Shown here: piece after piece, positions 16,602 through 25,664 of the stretch
How positions within the stretch are numbered: position 1 is the first letter of the stretch
Layout: every line of letters starts with the position of its first letter
From: Pontixanthobacter aquaemixtae
Lineage (GTDB): Bacteria > Pseudomonadota > Alphaproteobacteria > Sphingomonadales > Sphingomonadaceae
Assembly: GCF_009827395.1 (NCBI RefSeq)
Contig: NZ_WTYX01000001.1
Span: 460,001 to 524,000, forward strand
Direction of reading: 5' to 3'
DNA: 64,000 nucleotides
Translations under genes and position numbers: made by a program
The notes under the pieces: model-generated
Told to the model about the DNA's origin: nothing
Seen by the model: the letters and a program-made list of their open reading frames with translations, nothing else
Databases searched by the model: none

Positions 16602-18043
16602 TGGTTTCTCTCCTTGCATCAGGCGCAGCAAGCAGCGCCGGAACCACTGCATGGGTCGCGCTGGCCTATCTTGCCGCAGGCGTTCTTTTCATTCTCGCTT
16701 TGCGCGGGCTGAGCTCGCCCGAAACAAGCCGCGCGGGCAACCGTTTCGGCATGATCGGTATGCTGATCGCGGTGGTGACAACGCTGGTCACGCATAGCAT
16801 TGCCAGCATCTACGAAATCCTGATTGCCGTCGCGATTGGCGGCCTGATCGGCTTCACCATCGCGCGGCGTATTGCGATGACGGCGATGCCCGAACTGGTC
16901 GCTGCGTTCCACTCGCTGGTCGGTCTGGCGGCGGTGCTGGTTGGCTGGGCGGCGTTTCTGGAGCCGGGCGCGTTTGGCCTGCTGGTCGGCGACACAATCG
17001 GGCAGGTCAGCCGCGTTGAAATGGCGCTGGGCGTGGCGATTGGCGCGATAACATTCTCTGGCTCGGTGATTGCCTTTGCCAAACTGTCCGGGCGGATGAG
17101 CGGTTCTCCGATCCTGCTTCCAATGCGCCATGTGATCAATCTGGGCACTCTGGTCGCGATCATTGTGCTGACCGCATTGTTCACCATGGGCGAGATTGCC
17201 AGCCAGGATTATTTCATCGCGATCACCGTGCTGGCCTTCCTTGTCGGCTTCCTGCTGATCATCCCGATTGGCGGCGCGGATATGCCGGTGGTCGTGTCCA
17301 TGCTGAATTCCTATTCCGGCTGGGCAGCGGCGGCGATGGGCTTCACGCTGGGCAATTCGGCGATGATCATCACCGGCGCGCTGGTGGGCGCATCGGGCGC
17401 GATCCTCAGCTACATCATGTGCAAAGCGATGAACCGCAGCTTCATCAGCGTGATCGCGGGCGGCTTTGGCGCGGATGACAGTGGGGGCGGCGATGGCGAA
17501 CCGCGCGAACAGCGCCCCTATAAACAGGGCAGCGCCGCAGACGCCGCCTTTATGCTGGAACAGGCCGAAAAGGTCATCATCATCCCCGGCTACGGCATGG
17601 CGGTGGCGCAGGCCCAGCATGCCTTGCGCGAGATGTGCGATTTGCTGGAGGAAAAAGGCGTTGAGGTGAAATTCGCAATTCACCCGGTCGCTGGGCGGAT
17701 GCCCGGGCACATGAACGTACTGCTTGCCGAAGCCAGCGTCGATTACGACAAGGTGTTCGAGCTGGAAGACATCAACAGCGAATTCGCCCAGGCCGATGTG
17801 GCCTTCATCATCGGCGCGAATGACGTGGTGAACCCGGCGGCGAAAACCGATAAATCATCGCCGATTTACGGCATGCCGGTGTTCGATGTGGACAAGGCCA
17901 AACAGGTGTTCTTCATCAAGCGCAGCATGGGCGGGGTCGGCTATGCCGGTGTCGACAATGACGTGTTCTATATGGACCAGACGATGATGTTGCTCAGCGA
18001 TGCGAAGAAGATGGTCGAAGAAATCGTCAAGGGCCTCGATTGA
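16598..18043 (+). CDS. pntB: NAD(P) transhydrogenase, beta subunit
   Basis: 481 residues. The N-terminal half is a bundle of membrane helices (proton channel); the C-terminal part from about residue 300 is the NADP(H)-binding domain III with GYGMAVAQAQHAL, HPVAGRMPGHMNVLLAEA, GANDVVNPAA and RSMGGVGYAG. Start is GTG 16598 or ATG 16601, both overlapping the pntAB stop region. The stop overlaps the TTG start of the next small gene by 4 bp (TTGA), so the operon continues past pntB. Confidence 0.95.
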   Translation: MMVSLLASGAASSAGTTAWVALAYLAAGVLFILALRGLSSPETSRAGNRFGMIGMLIAVVTTLVTHSIASIYEILIAVAIGGLIGFTIARRIAMTAMPELVAAFHSLVGLAAVLVGWAAFLEPGAFGLLVGDTIGQVSRVEMALGVAIGAITFSGSVIAFAKLSGRMSGSPILLPMRHVINLGTLVAIIVLTALFTMGEIASQDYFIAITVLAFLVGFLLIIPIGGADMPVVVSMLNSYSGWAAAAMGFTLGNSAMIITGALVGASGAILSYIMCKAMNRSFISVIAGGFGADDSGGGDGEPREQRPYKQGSAADAAFMLEQAEKVIIIPGYGMAVAQAQHALREMCDLLEEKGVEVKFAIHPVAGRMPGHMNVLLAEASVDYDKVFELEDINSEFAQADVAFIIGANDVVNPAAKTDKSSPIYGMPVFDVDKAKQVFFIKRSMGGVGYAGVDNDVFYMDQTMMLLSDAKKMVEEIVKGLD

Positions 18044-18375
18044 GCGCGCTTAGCGTTGCCCGCGCTGTGGCGCTGGGCGTTGGCGTGCTGGCACTATCGG
18101 GTTGCATCACCAAAATTGCAGAGAGCCGCGTGGAATCCGCTTTGGTGAAAGGCGGCCTTTCGCAAGCCAATTCCGAATGCATGGCCGAACGCATGGTTGA
18201 TCGCCTGTCGATCAGCCAACTGCGCAAGCTCGAACGGCTCAAGGGCGAAAAGGGAGAGCCTTTGAAGCCGGTCACGATCAGAGGATATATCGAGCGTGTT
18301 CGCCGGGTAGGCGATGCCGAAGTAATCGCGGTCACCAGCAGCTCTGCAGTTGTCTGCGCGGCCAAGAACCTATAG
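18040..18375 (+). CDS. Small predicted lipoprotein, paralog 1 of a tandem pair
   Basis: 111 residues starting at a TTG that overlaps the pntB stop. The signal sequence ends in a lipobox (LALSGC). The mature part reads ESRVESALVKGGLSQANSEC, then MAERMVDRLSISQLRKL, and ends with GDAEVIAVTSSSAVVC. The next gene repeats this pattern, so they are a tandem duplication. Two cysteines beyond the lipid Cys could pair. Function is unknown; coupling to the transhydrogenase genes is the only clue. The TTG start is less certain than the reading frame. Confidence 0.75.
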   Translation: MSALSVARAVALGVGVLALSGCITKIAESRVESALVKGGLSQANSECMAERMVDRLSISQLRKLERLKGEKGEPLKPVTIRGYIERVRRVGDAEVIAVTSSSAVVCAAKNL

Positions 18376-18385
18376 CCTCTTCGCC

Positions 18386-18739
18386 ATGAAGAAACTTCTC
18401 GTCATTCTGGTGCTGGTCGCAGGCATTGCCGCGCTGGTTGTGGGGCTGGGCGGTGTAGACCGCTATGCCGAATGGCGGGTCAAATCCGCGCTGGTGGAAG
18501 CGGGCGTGAACGAAGGCGTTGCCGATTGCATGTCGGTGCGGATGGTCGAACGGCTCAGCTTCGCACAATTGCGCAATCTGCAGGCGGGGATGGAGCCGAT
18601 AGAGGGCGAGCCGCAGAATCTGGACGGGCTGGGAGACTTGATCGCACAGGTCAGGGACCGGCTGGACCGGATTGGTGATCCCGAAGTCATCAAAGTCACC
18701 GCCAGCTCTGCCGGCATATGCACAATTGGCATTGGCTGA
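18386..18739 (+). CDS. Small membrane-anchored protein, paralog 2 of a tandem pair
   Basis: 117 residues from ATG 18386, 10 bp after its paralog. The N-terminal helix (KKLLVILVLVAGIAALVVGL) is a signal anchor without a lipobox Cys, unlike paralog 1. The body matches paralog 1: RVKSALVEAGVNEGVADC, MSVRMVERLSFAQLRNL, and GDPEVIKVTASSAGIC. The conserved Cys pair is kept. The ORF could begin 36 bp earlier, but that part lacks a leader. It is probably the last gene of the pnt operon, facing the DUF2147 gene convergently. Confidence 0.75.
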   Translation: MKKLLVILVLVAGIAALVVGLGGVDRYAEWRVKSALVEAGVNEGVADCMSVRMVERLSFAQLRNLQAGMEPIEGEPQNLDGLGDLIAQVRDRLDRIGDPEVIKVTASSAGICTIGIG

Positions 18740-18752
18740 TTGTTAGGGGGGC

Positions 18753-19178
18753 TTAGGCGCGCGTAAAAGTCGCCGTTTTGCAGAACACCACGACGCAGCC
18801 CTTGATATTCAGCCGGTTGCCACTGCGCCAAACCTGTGCATTGAAATAACGGCCATCTTCGGGGCTGTAGCCTTTGCCCTTATACCGGCTGCCATCGGCG
18901 GCCAGGTTCCAGAAAATACGCAGCCCCAGTAATTTGCGGCTGCGCAGCGACGCTTTGGGATTTTTCGTATCGCGCGCACCGCCGCTTGGTTCGGGAACAA
19001 GGAATTTCGCAATCTTGCCGCACATTGCATTGCCGCATTTGTAAAACTGGATCACCGATTTGCCATCGTCTGCTTTCCAGTTTCCCGCGATGGAAGCGGG
19101 CGCTGCTTGCGCCGGTGCGGCGAAGACAAGGCCGGCAATGACCGGAAGGAGCAGTTTGGCAGGGATCATGGGCGGCAT
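18753..19178 (-). CDS. DUF2147 family exported protein
   Basis: 141 residues with a signal peptide (AKLLLPVIAGLVFAAPAQA). The mature part has the DUF2147 pattern: IAGNWKADDGKSVIQFYKCG early, then LRIFWNLAADGSRYKGKGYSPEDGRYFNAQVWRS split by short links, and a Cys near the end (KGCVVVFCKTATFTRA). Members are small periplasmic beta-barrel-like proteins of unknown function, often lipocalin-like. Start 19178 or the internal Met at 19169 are both possible. It is convergent with the pnt operon. Confidence 0.85.
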   Translation of the reverse strand: MPPMIPAKLLLPVIAGLVFAAPAQAAPASIAGNWKADDGKSVIQFYKCGNAMCGKIAKFLVPEPSGGARDTKNPKASLRSRKLLGLRIFWNLAADGSRYKGKGYSPEDGRYFNAQVWRSGNRLNIKGCVVVFCKTATFTRA

Positions 19179-19272
19179 CCTCTTGTGGCTTTGTGCTTAT
19201 GGATACGTTTGAAAGAGCGACTTGGTTTCAAACTGTTTTTGGCGCAGAGTGGGTTTCAATGGGAGACGTAAG

Positions 19273-20481
19273 ATGAAAACTCTGAATGGAATGTGTCTGG
19301 CTGCGGGCGCTTTGCTGATGGCAGCCACACCGGCATGGGCTGAAACCATTACTGTCGCGGCGGGAGAGGGCGCGCAAGAACGCTTGCAGGAAGCGCTGAT
19401 TTTGGCGGAGCCGGGCGACGAAATCGTTCTGGGTGCAGGGCGTTTTACCCTGACTGACGGGCTGAGCCTTGATGTCGATGGGGTTACCGTGCGCGGCGCC
19501 GGGATGGACCAGTCGGTGCTCGATTTTTCAGGGCAGCTCGGGGCGGGCGAAGGCTTGCTGGTCACCAGCGATAATGTCGTACTGCGCGAATTCGGTGTCG
19601 AAAACTCCAAGGGCGACGGGATCAAATCCAAAGGCGCTGACAACATCGTCTATTACAAGATCCGCGTCGAGTGGACCGGCGGCCCCGACGAGAAAAACGG
19701 CGCCTATGCGATCTATCCGGTCGAGAGCGAGAATGTGCTGGTCGACAGCGTGACCACCATCGCTGCCTCTGATGCAGGGATCTATGTCGGCCAGTCAAAG
19801 AACATCATCGTGCGCAATTCGGTCGCCAAATATAACGTAGCCGGGATCGAGATTGAGAACAGCTATGGCGCGGATGTTTATAACAATCTGGCGGTCAACA
19901 ATACCGGCGGCATTCTGGTGTTCGATCTACCCGATATTCCGCAGCAGGGCGGGCGCGATGTGCGCGTGTTCAACAATATCGTGGTCGATAACAACACGCG
20001 CAATTTCGCGCCGGAAGGCAATATCGTTTCCGAAGTTCCCTCCGGCATGGGCGTGATGGTGATGAGCCATTACAATGTCGAAGTTTTCAAGAATGTGTTC
20101 GCGGAAAACGCCACCGGCAACGTGCTGATCATCGCCTATCCCAACGAGACAGAGGACGAGGATTACAACCCTCTGCCGGTCAATGTTCTGGTCAAAGACA
20201 ATATCCAGGGCCGCGCGGGATATAAACCCAATATGGATGGCGGAGAGATGCTGGCCGCGGCCTTTGGCGGTACGATCCCGCCGGTGACGCATGACGGCAA
20301 TGGCACAGATATTGTGGTGCAGGATGGCGTACCGGTGCTGACGCTGGGCTATACCAAGCCTGCCCAGCCGGTGACCGAAGCCAAGCCGGGCATCGTTGAT
20401 CTGTCGGGCGATGCAGACAAGCCGCTCAGCCTGAAACCCATTGTTCTGCCCGAAGCGATGGAGGCAGTCGTCAAGCAATGA
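19273..20481 (+). CDS. Exported parallel beta-helix repeat protein (TIGR03805-like)
   Basis: 402 residues from ATG 19273, which has GGGAG upstream and opens a signal peptide (MKTLNGMCLAAGALLMAATP, cut after AWA). The 17-codon upstream extension has none. The body is a right-handed beta-helix: VTVRGAGMDQSVLDFSG, DNVVLREFGVENSKGDGIKS, ASDAGIYVGQSKNIIVRNS, VAGIEIENSYGADVYNN and NNTGGILVFDLP. Proteins of this family are usually encoded beside a diheme cytochrome of the SO2930/HNE_0200 type, exactly as here, with a 4-bp ATGA overlap. The fold fits polysaccharide binding or cleavage, but no lyase residues are evident. Confidence 0.88.
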   Translation: MKTLNGMCLAAGALLMAATPAWAETITVAAGEGAQERLQEALILAEPGDEIVLGAGRFTLTDGLSLDVDGVTVRGAGMDQSVLDFSGQLGAGEGLLVTSDNVVLREFGVENSKGDGIKSKGADNIVYYKIRVEWTGGPDEKNGAYAIYPVESENVLVDSVTTIAASDAGIYVGQSKNIIVRNSVAKYNVAGIEIENSYGADVYNNLAVNNTGGILVFDLPDIPQQGGRDVRVFNNIVVDNNTRNFAPEGNIVSEVPSGMGVMVMSHYNVEVFKNVFAENATGNVLIIAYPNETEDEDYNPLPVNVLVKDNIQGRAGYKPNMDGGEMLAAAFGGTIPPVTHDGNGTDIVVQDGVPVLTLGYTKPAQPVTEAKPGIVDLSGDADKPLSLKPIVLPEAMEAVVKQ

Positions 20482-21497
20482 TGGGCAAGGCGGGCTTTTG
20501 CTTGTTGGCCGCTGGTGCCTTGGCGTTCGGCAGCGCCATTGCCGCGGATGCCCGCCGCGCTATGCCCGTGGTGTCCGATGAAGCGATCACCAGGCCGGGC
20601 ATGCCGCGCACATTGGAAGACTATCAATTCTTCATCCACGCGGACGCGCAAATGCCCACCATGGGGGTCGAACCTTACAGCCTGAATACGCCGCTCTATT
20701 CGGATGGCGCGGACAAGCTGCGCTTTGTCTATATACCCGCCGGCAAACAGGCCATCGCCGATGGCGAAGGCTTGCTGCAATTTCCGGTGGGGAGCGCGCT
20801 GATCAAGACCTTTGCCTTTGGCGAGGGCGAGGATCGCCGCCTGATCGAAACGCGGGTGCTTCTGCACCGCGAGGATGGCTGGATTGCCTTGCCCTATCGG
20901 TGGAACGAGGAACAGACCGAGGCAAAGCTGGCGCTGGTGGGCGCTCGGCTGGAGATCGATACGCCCGATCACGGCACGATCAGCTATCGCATCCCGAACA
21001 AGAACCAGTGCAAACAATGCCACAGTATTGATGGCACTTTGGTGCCGATCGGCCCGAAGGCGCGCAACCTTTCGCATGAATGGCTCGATCACCGTGTGGC
21101 AACTGGCCAATTGGATACGCGGCCCGAACATTCGGACATTCTTCCTGACTGGACACAGCGCGATCATGCGCCGGCAGATCAGGCCGCGCGCGCCTATCTC
21201 GATGTCAATTGTGCGCATTGCCACCGGCCCGGGGGAACCGCGTCCAATTCGGGCCTGGATCTCCGATGGGAACAGCAGGATCTGACCGCCATCGGGATTA
21301 TGAAACGCCCGGTCGCCGCCGGACGCGGCTCGGGAGGGTTGAACTTTTCGATATTGCCCGCCGATCCGTCACGTTCGATCATGGTCCACCGGATGCGGAG
21401 CGAGGATCCCGGCGTGGCGATGCCCGAATTGGGCAAATCCACCGTTGACGAAGACGGCGTTGCCATCGTGGAACGCTGGATTGCGGAGATGAAATAG
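20478..21497 (+). CDS. SO2930/HNE_0200-type diheme c-type cytochrome
   Basis: 339 residues, exported (signal GFCLLAAGALAFGSAIAADA). Two heme c sites are visible: CKQCH (about residue 178) and CAHCH (about 248). The intervening text (PNKNQCKQCHSIDGTLVPIGPKA split here for length) and N-terminal PYSLNTPLYSDGADKLRFVY are typical of the family often annotated as SO2930 family cytochrome. It overlaps the beta-helix gene by 4 bp and is followed without a gap by an alpha/beta hydrolase. A periplasmic electron-transfer role is expected; partners are unknown. Confidence 0.88.
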   Translation: MMGKAGFCLLAAGALAFGSAIAADARRAMPVVSDEAITRPGMPRTLEDYQFFIHADAQMPTMGVEPYSLNTPLYSDGADKLRFVYIPAGKQAIADGEGLLQFPVGSALIKTFAFGEGEDRRLIETRVLLHREDGWIALPYRWNEEQTEAKLALVGARLEIDTPDHGTISYRIPNKNQCKQCHSIDGTLVPIGPKARNLSHEWLDHRVATGQLDTRPEHSDILPDWTQRDHAPADQAARAYLDVNCAHCHRPGGTASNSGLDLRWEQQDLTAIGIMKRPVAAGRGSGGLNFSILPADPSRSIMVHRMRSEDPGVAMPELGKSTVDEDGVAIVERWIAEMK

Positions 21498-22466
21498 ATG
21501 AAGCGGATTGCCAAAATTCTCGGTGTTGTTGCGGCGCTTTTGGTGATCGCGTTTTTGATCTTCAGAACGCCCGATACCGACCCGGCGGAAATGCGCGCCA
21601 AATATGGCGGTGAACCGTCCCAATTTATCGAACTGGACGATGGCCTGACCGTCCATTTGCGCGACGAGGGGCCGAAAGATGCGCCGGTTATTGTCTTGCT
21701 CCACGGTTCGAACGCCGATCTCCATACGTGGGAACCGTGGGTTGAACGGCTCAGCGCAGATTACCGCGTGATCCGCTTTGACCAGATCGGTCACGGGCTG
21801 ACCGGACCGGCCATGGACGGCAATTACGCGCTCAACGGTTTCGTCGCGGATATCGACGAGATTGCCAACAAGCTGGGCCTCGAGAAGTTTGTCCTTGCGG
21901 GCAATTCGATGGGCGGCTGGATCTCGATGGGCTATGCGTTGGAACATCCCGAACGGCTAAATGGTCTTGTGCTGGTCGATGCGAGCGGCGCGCCGATCAA
22001 ACGCGAAGGCGGCGGAAATCTTGTTTATAAACTGGCGGCGATCCCCGGCGTCGGTGCAGCGATGAGCGCGCTGCTGCCGCGATCGGTTGTGGAAACCAGC
22101 CTGTCGCAAAGCGTTTCCAATCAGCAAATTGTCACGAGCGATGCGGTTGATCGTTACTGGGAATTGGCCCGCTATCCGGGCAATCGCGCGGCAACGCGCA
22201 CCCGCTTCACCACACCGCGCCATGTCTTCACCGAAGCCGAAGCAGCGGCAATGACCGTCCCGACGCTGGTTATGTGGGGCGAAGAAGACTCGCTTGTCCC
22301 CTACGATGCGGCGGGTTGGTATATGGGTCATCTGCCCAACGCGGCGCTTGCCAACTATCCCGGCATCGGGCATTTGCCGATGGAAGAAGCGCCCGACATG
22401 AGCGCAGACGACATCCGCAAGTTCATGGAAAATCTGCGATTAACCAGCGAAACGCAGGCACAGTAA
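21498..22466 (+). CDS. Membrane-anchored alpha/beta hydrolase
   Basis: 322 residues with an N-terminal helix (IAKILGVVAALLVIAFLIF) that probably anchors it in the inner membrane. The hydrolase triad is complete: nucleophile Ser in GNSMGG, Asp in GEEDSLVP and His in GIGHLP; the oxyanion segment is LLHGSNADLHTW. The ATG follows the cytochrome stop directly, so it is part of the same operon. Substrate unknown; an ester is likely. Confidence 0.88.
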   Translation: MKRIAKILGVVAALLVIAFLIFRTPDTDPAEMRAKYGGEPSQFIELDDGLTVHLRDEGPKDAPVIVLLHGSNADLHTWEPWVERLSADYRVIRFDQIGHGLTGPAMDGNYALNGFVADIDEIANKLGLEKFVLAGNSMGGWISMGYALEHPERLNGLVLVDASGAPIKREGGGNLVYKLAAIPGVGAAMSALLPRSVVETSLSQSVSNQQIVTSDAVDRYWELARYPGNRAATRTRFTTPRHVFTEAEAAAMTVPTLVMWGEEDSLVPYDAAGWYMGHLPNAALANYPGIGHLPMEEAPDMSADDIRKFMENLRLTSETQAQ

Positions 22467-22560
22467 GGCCTGACGCTTGGCTCTGGACGCACAGCGCGCA
22501 TCTGCATAGGTTACACGCTGGCGAGGGTCTTCGCGAACAATAGGTTAGGGGCAGTTATTC

Positions 22561-23262
22561 GTGCGCAAATTGGGTTTGATTGGGGGAATGAGCTGGGTCT
22601 CTACCCGCCTGTATTTCGAACAGATCAACAGGATGGTTCAGAAACGGACCACGCCGCGCACAACAGCGCCTCTGCTGATCGAAAGCCTCGATTTTGCCTC
22701 GCTCAGCGCGCTTAAAGACGATGCCGATTGGGATGCGGCGACGCGCAACCTGATCGCCTCTGCCCAGCGGATCGAACAGGCCGGCGCCGAAGGGCTGGTG
22801 ATTTGCGCCAATTCGATGCACCGCGATTTTGAAAAGATCGCGGAATCGGTCAGCATCCCGATCCTGCATGCCGCCGATTGCATTGGTGCCAAAGTGGTCA
22901 AGGAAGGCAAAACCAATGTCGCACTGCTTGGCCGCCGCAACGTGATGACCGAAAGCTTCTTTCGCCAGCGTATCGTTGCCCACGGGGTCGATCTGATGGC
23001 GCCCGATATGGACAATGTCGACGCGGTGGACCGGGTCATTCATGACGAGCTGCTGGTGGGCAAGGCCAGCCGTGATGCAGAACGTCTGTTCAAGACAATC
23101 ATCACCCAGAAGGAACAGCGCGGTTCGACAGCGGTCATTCTTGCCTGCACCGAACTGGAGCTGGTGGTCGATGTCGATGCCAATGTGCTGCCGATATTCG
23201 ATTCAGCGCGAATCCATTGTGCGGCGGCGGTGGACTGGATTTTCGGCGATCAAGAGGCCTGA
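22561..23262 (+). CDS. Aspartate/glutamate racemase family protein
   Basis: 233 residues, cytosolic, starting with GTG 22561. It begins KLGLIGGMSWVST, as YgeA-type racemases do. The two catalytic cysteines are present, in VICANSMH (where E. coli YgeA has CTNTMH) and in LACTELELV. Amino-acid racemisation is therefore expected, with specificity unresolved (YgeA itself has broad substrates). It stands between two other plus-strand transcripts and may have its own promoter in the 94-bp gap upstream. Confidence 0.87.
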   Translation: MRKLGLIGGMSWVSTRLYFEQINRMVQKRTTPRTTAPLLIESLDFASLSALKDDADWDAATRNLIASAQRIEQAGAEGLVICANSMHRDFEKIAESVSIPILHAADCIGAKVVKEGKTNVALLGRRNVMTESFFRQRIVAHGVDLMAPDMDNVDAVDRVIHDELLVGKASRDAERLFKTIITQKEQRGSTAVILACTELELVVDVDANVLPIFDSARIHCAAAVDWIFGDQEA

Positions 23263-23328
23263 ACCCGCGCTGTTGCCAGATTGTTCCCGTTGTCGGGAAT
23301 GCTGCACTCAACTAAGTGCGCCTGACCG

Positions 23329-24489
23329 ATGACACGCGCCACCTTCGCCGCAGACCCGGACGCCTCGCGCGGCCGCGAATTCCCCGAAAACCGAGACGGC
23401 ACGCGCGGTCCGCGCAGCGAATTCCAGCGCGATCGGGACCGGATCATCCACTCCATCGCTTTCCGCCGGCTGCGCAGCAAGACGCAGGTGTTCATCGCGC
23501 CCGATGGCGATCATTACCGCACGCGTCTGACGCACAGCCTCGAAGTTGCGCAGATCGGCCGGGTGATCGCCCGCGCGCTCGGTCTGGATGAAGATCTGAC
23601 CGAGGCGCTGTGTCTCGCGCATGATATCGGCCATCCGCCTTTCGGCCATGCGGGCGAAAAGGCGCTCTCGCTGTCGATGGAACGCCATGGCGGCTTTGAT
23701 CACAATGCGCAGTCGCTGCGCACATTGATGCGGCTGGAAAGCCCCTATCCGCATCATGACGGGCTGAACCTGACATGGGAACTTCTGGAAGGGCTGGCCA
23801 AGCATAATGGCCCGGTCGAAAATCCGGGCTGGGCCTTGGCCGAACTCGATGCCGACTATCCGCTGGCCTTGCGCAAATATCCCTCGCTAGAAGCGCAGGT
23901 GGCCGCGATTGCCGATGATATCGCCTATGACAATCACGATATCGATGACGGATTGAGAGCGGGCTTTGTCGATCTGGACGAATTGCTCGAACTGGAATTC
24001 ATCGCCGACCAATGGCGGACGGTCGAAAAACGCTTTCCCGGCGTGCCGAGAGAGCGTCAGCTGCGCGAACTGGTTCGGGGGCAAATCGGATTGATGGTCA
24101 ACGACGTGCTCGAAAATACCCGCAAATCGGTGGCGCATATCGAAACGCTTGGCGAAGTGCGCAACGCGGATCGTATGTTGGCGACCTTTTCGCCGGCGAT
24201 GGCTGCGTCGGAACGGCTGCTCAAGAATTTCATGTATGAGAAGCTCTATTACCACCCCGAACAGCTCGCCACCGCGGAACGCGCGCGCGACGTCATCTCG
24301 CGGCTCTATGCCGCCTATGAACAGGACGCGTCGCTGCTGCCCGAAGGCTGGCGCGACAATTTGCCCGATGCCGAGCCCGCGCGAAGCCGCCACATTGCCG
24401 ACTTTATCGCAGGCATGACCGATCGTTTCGCGATGGATCAATGCGCCAAGATCTACGGCTCTGTTCCCGATGGATTGAGCAATGTCTGA
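23329..24489 (+). CDS. Deoxyguanosinetriphosphate triphosphohydrolase-like protein
   Basis: 386-residue HD-domain enzyme that splits dNTPs (classically dGTP) to nucleoside and triphosphate. The N-terminus [20 protein letters not shown] and the metal centre [10 protein letters not shown], then [14 protein letters not shown] are diagnostic, followed by [12 protein letters not shown] later His-Asp ([13 protein letters not shown]) completes the site. It belongs to the short type found in alphaproteobacteria. The stop overlaps the next gene by 8 bp. Confidence 0.92.
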   Translation: MTRATFAADPDASRGREFPENRDGTRGPRSEFQRDRDRIIHSIAFRRLRSKTQVFIAPDGDHYRTRLTHSLEVAQIGRVIARALGLDEDLTEALCLAHDIGHPPFGHAGEKALSLSMERHGGFDHNAQSLRTLMRLESPYPHHDGLNLTWELLEGLAKHNGPVENPGWALAELDADYPLALRKYPSLEAQVAAIADDIAYDNHDIDDGLRAGFVDLDELLELEFIADQWRTVEKRFPGVPRERQLRELVRGQIGLMVNDVLENTRKSVAHIETLGEVRNADRMLATFSPAMAASERLLKNFMYEKLYYHPEQLATAERARDVISRLYAAYEQDASLLPEGWRDNLPDAEPARSRHIADFIAGMTDRFAMDQCAKIYGSVPDGLSNV

Positions 24490-25174
24490 ACGCGTACGCA
24501 TTGCGCTTGTCGGCGCGACAGGGTTGATCGGGCGGTCCATTATCGAGCGTGCGACAGGCCGCGAAGATGTGCGCATCTTGGCGGTCGCGCGGCGCGAGAT
24601 GAAATTGCCCATGGGCGCCCGGATGGAGATGGTCGTCAGCGAACCGTCCCAATGGGCTGATGTATTTGAAAGCTCGCCCGCAGAGGTTCTTGTCAGCGCG
24701 CTCGGCACCACATGGAACAAGGCGGGCAAAAGCGAACAGGCCTTTCGCGAGGTCGATCAGGAACTGGTCCTGGACACTGCGCGCGCGGCACACGCGCAGG
24801 GCGTAAAGCGAATGATCGCGGTCAGTTCGATCGGGGCGGATGCTGCGTCGAAAAACTTCTATTTACGCGTGAAAGGCGAAGTGGAGCGGGAATTGCTCAC
24901 CATTGGGTTTGATCGCGTGGATATTTTGCGCCCGGGCCTGCTTCGCGGACAGCGCAGCAATGACCGGCGCATTGGGGAGCGTCTCGGCATCGCATTGAGC
25001 CCGCTTGTCGATCTAATGCTGCACGGGAAATACCGGCAGTACCGCTCGATTTCAGCGCAGGATATGGCCGATGCGGCGCTCGCCCTGTCGATGCGCAAAG
25101 CGGCGGGAAAGTTCAAACACGATCACGATGCGATTTTGCGTGCGGCGCATAGTCTGCCACAACCGGCGCAATAG
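24482..25174 (+). CDS. NAD(P)-binding epimerase/reductase-like protein (HTATIP2-like)
   Basis: 230 residues with an N-terminal Rossmann motif, [17 protein letters not shown]. The conserved [20 protein letters not shown] supplies the Ser and a Tyr-x-x-x-Lys-like pair (YLRVK), as in atypical SDRs of the HTATIP2/oxidoreductase group, followed by [11 protein letters not shown]. It overlaps the dGTPase-like gene by 8 bp, so it is co-translated. Substrate unknown. Confidence 0.83.
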   Translation: MSERVRIALVGATGLIGRSIIERATGREDVRILAVARREMKLPMGARMEMVVSEPSQWADVFESSPAEVLVSALGTTWNKAGKSEQAFREVDQELVLDTARAAHAQGVKRMIAVSSIGADAASKNFYLRVKGEVERELLTIGFDRVDILRPGLLRGQRSNDRRIGERLGIALSPLVDLMLHGKYRQYRSISAQDMADAALALSMRKAAGKFKHDHDAILRAAHSLPQPAQ

Positions 25175-25186
25175 GGGGGAAACGCA

Positions 25187-25654
25187 ATGTGGGACTTTGT
25201 CTTCAAAGCGGCGAATTATCTGGCCATGGCAGCATGGGTGATACTGATTTTTCTGCCGCGAAAGCCGCTCGCCACCAGCGCAATCATGTATCTGGGCGTG
25301 GCGCTTCTTTGCCTCGTCTACACCGCCAGCATGATCGCGGTTCAGACAGGCTGGGCGGATCCGGTCGGTCCGGCTGATCAGGCGGTAAATTTCACCACGA
25401 TAGAGGGTGTTCGCGCGATCTTTTCGACCAAGGGCGGAGTGGTGATTGGCTGGGTGCACTATCTGGCATTTGATCTGTTTGTCGGGCTGTGGATCGCCAA
25501 AGACGCGGATGCAAAAGGCTTTTCGCGGATTTTGCAGGCGCCAATCCTGTTCTTCACTTTCATGCTTGGCCCTATCGGCCTGTTCATCTGGCTGCTTGTC
25601 CGAGAGGGCCGCGCGCGGATGGGCGGATGGAAAAGCAGCATCAAAAAATCCTGA
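25187..25654 (+). CDS. ABA4-like membrane protein
   Basis: 155-residue inner-membrane protein with four hydrophobic helices. The pattern W(D/F)FVFKAANYLAMAAWVIL, the loop with NFTTIEGVRAIFSTKGGVVIG and HYLAFDLFVGLWI, then GPIGLFIWLLVR, is that of the ABA4-like (DUF4281) family. In plants ABA4 is needed for neoxanthin formation, so a carotenoid link is plausible in a pigmented sphingomonad, though unproven here. It is 12 bp after the epimerase gene and 10 bp before the DUF938 methyltransferase. Confidence 0.85.
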   Translation: MWDFVFKAANYLAMAAWVILIFLPRKPLATSAIMYLGVALLCLVYTASMIAVQTGWADPVGPADQAVNFTTIEGVRAIFSTKGGVVIGWVHYLAFDLFVGLWIAKDADAKGFSRILQAPILFFTFMLGPIGLFIWLLVREGRARMGGWKSSIKKS

Positions 25655-25664
25655 GGGCACGCCC

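Noticed and set aside
16619-17710. 363-residue open frame antisense to pntB
   Set aside because: His/Arg/Gln-rich translation that mirrors the codon use of pntB on the other strand; no domain content.
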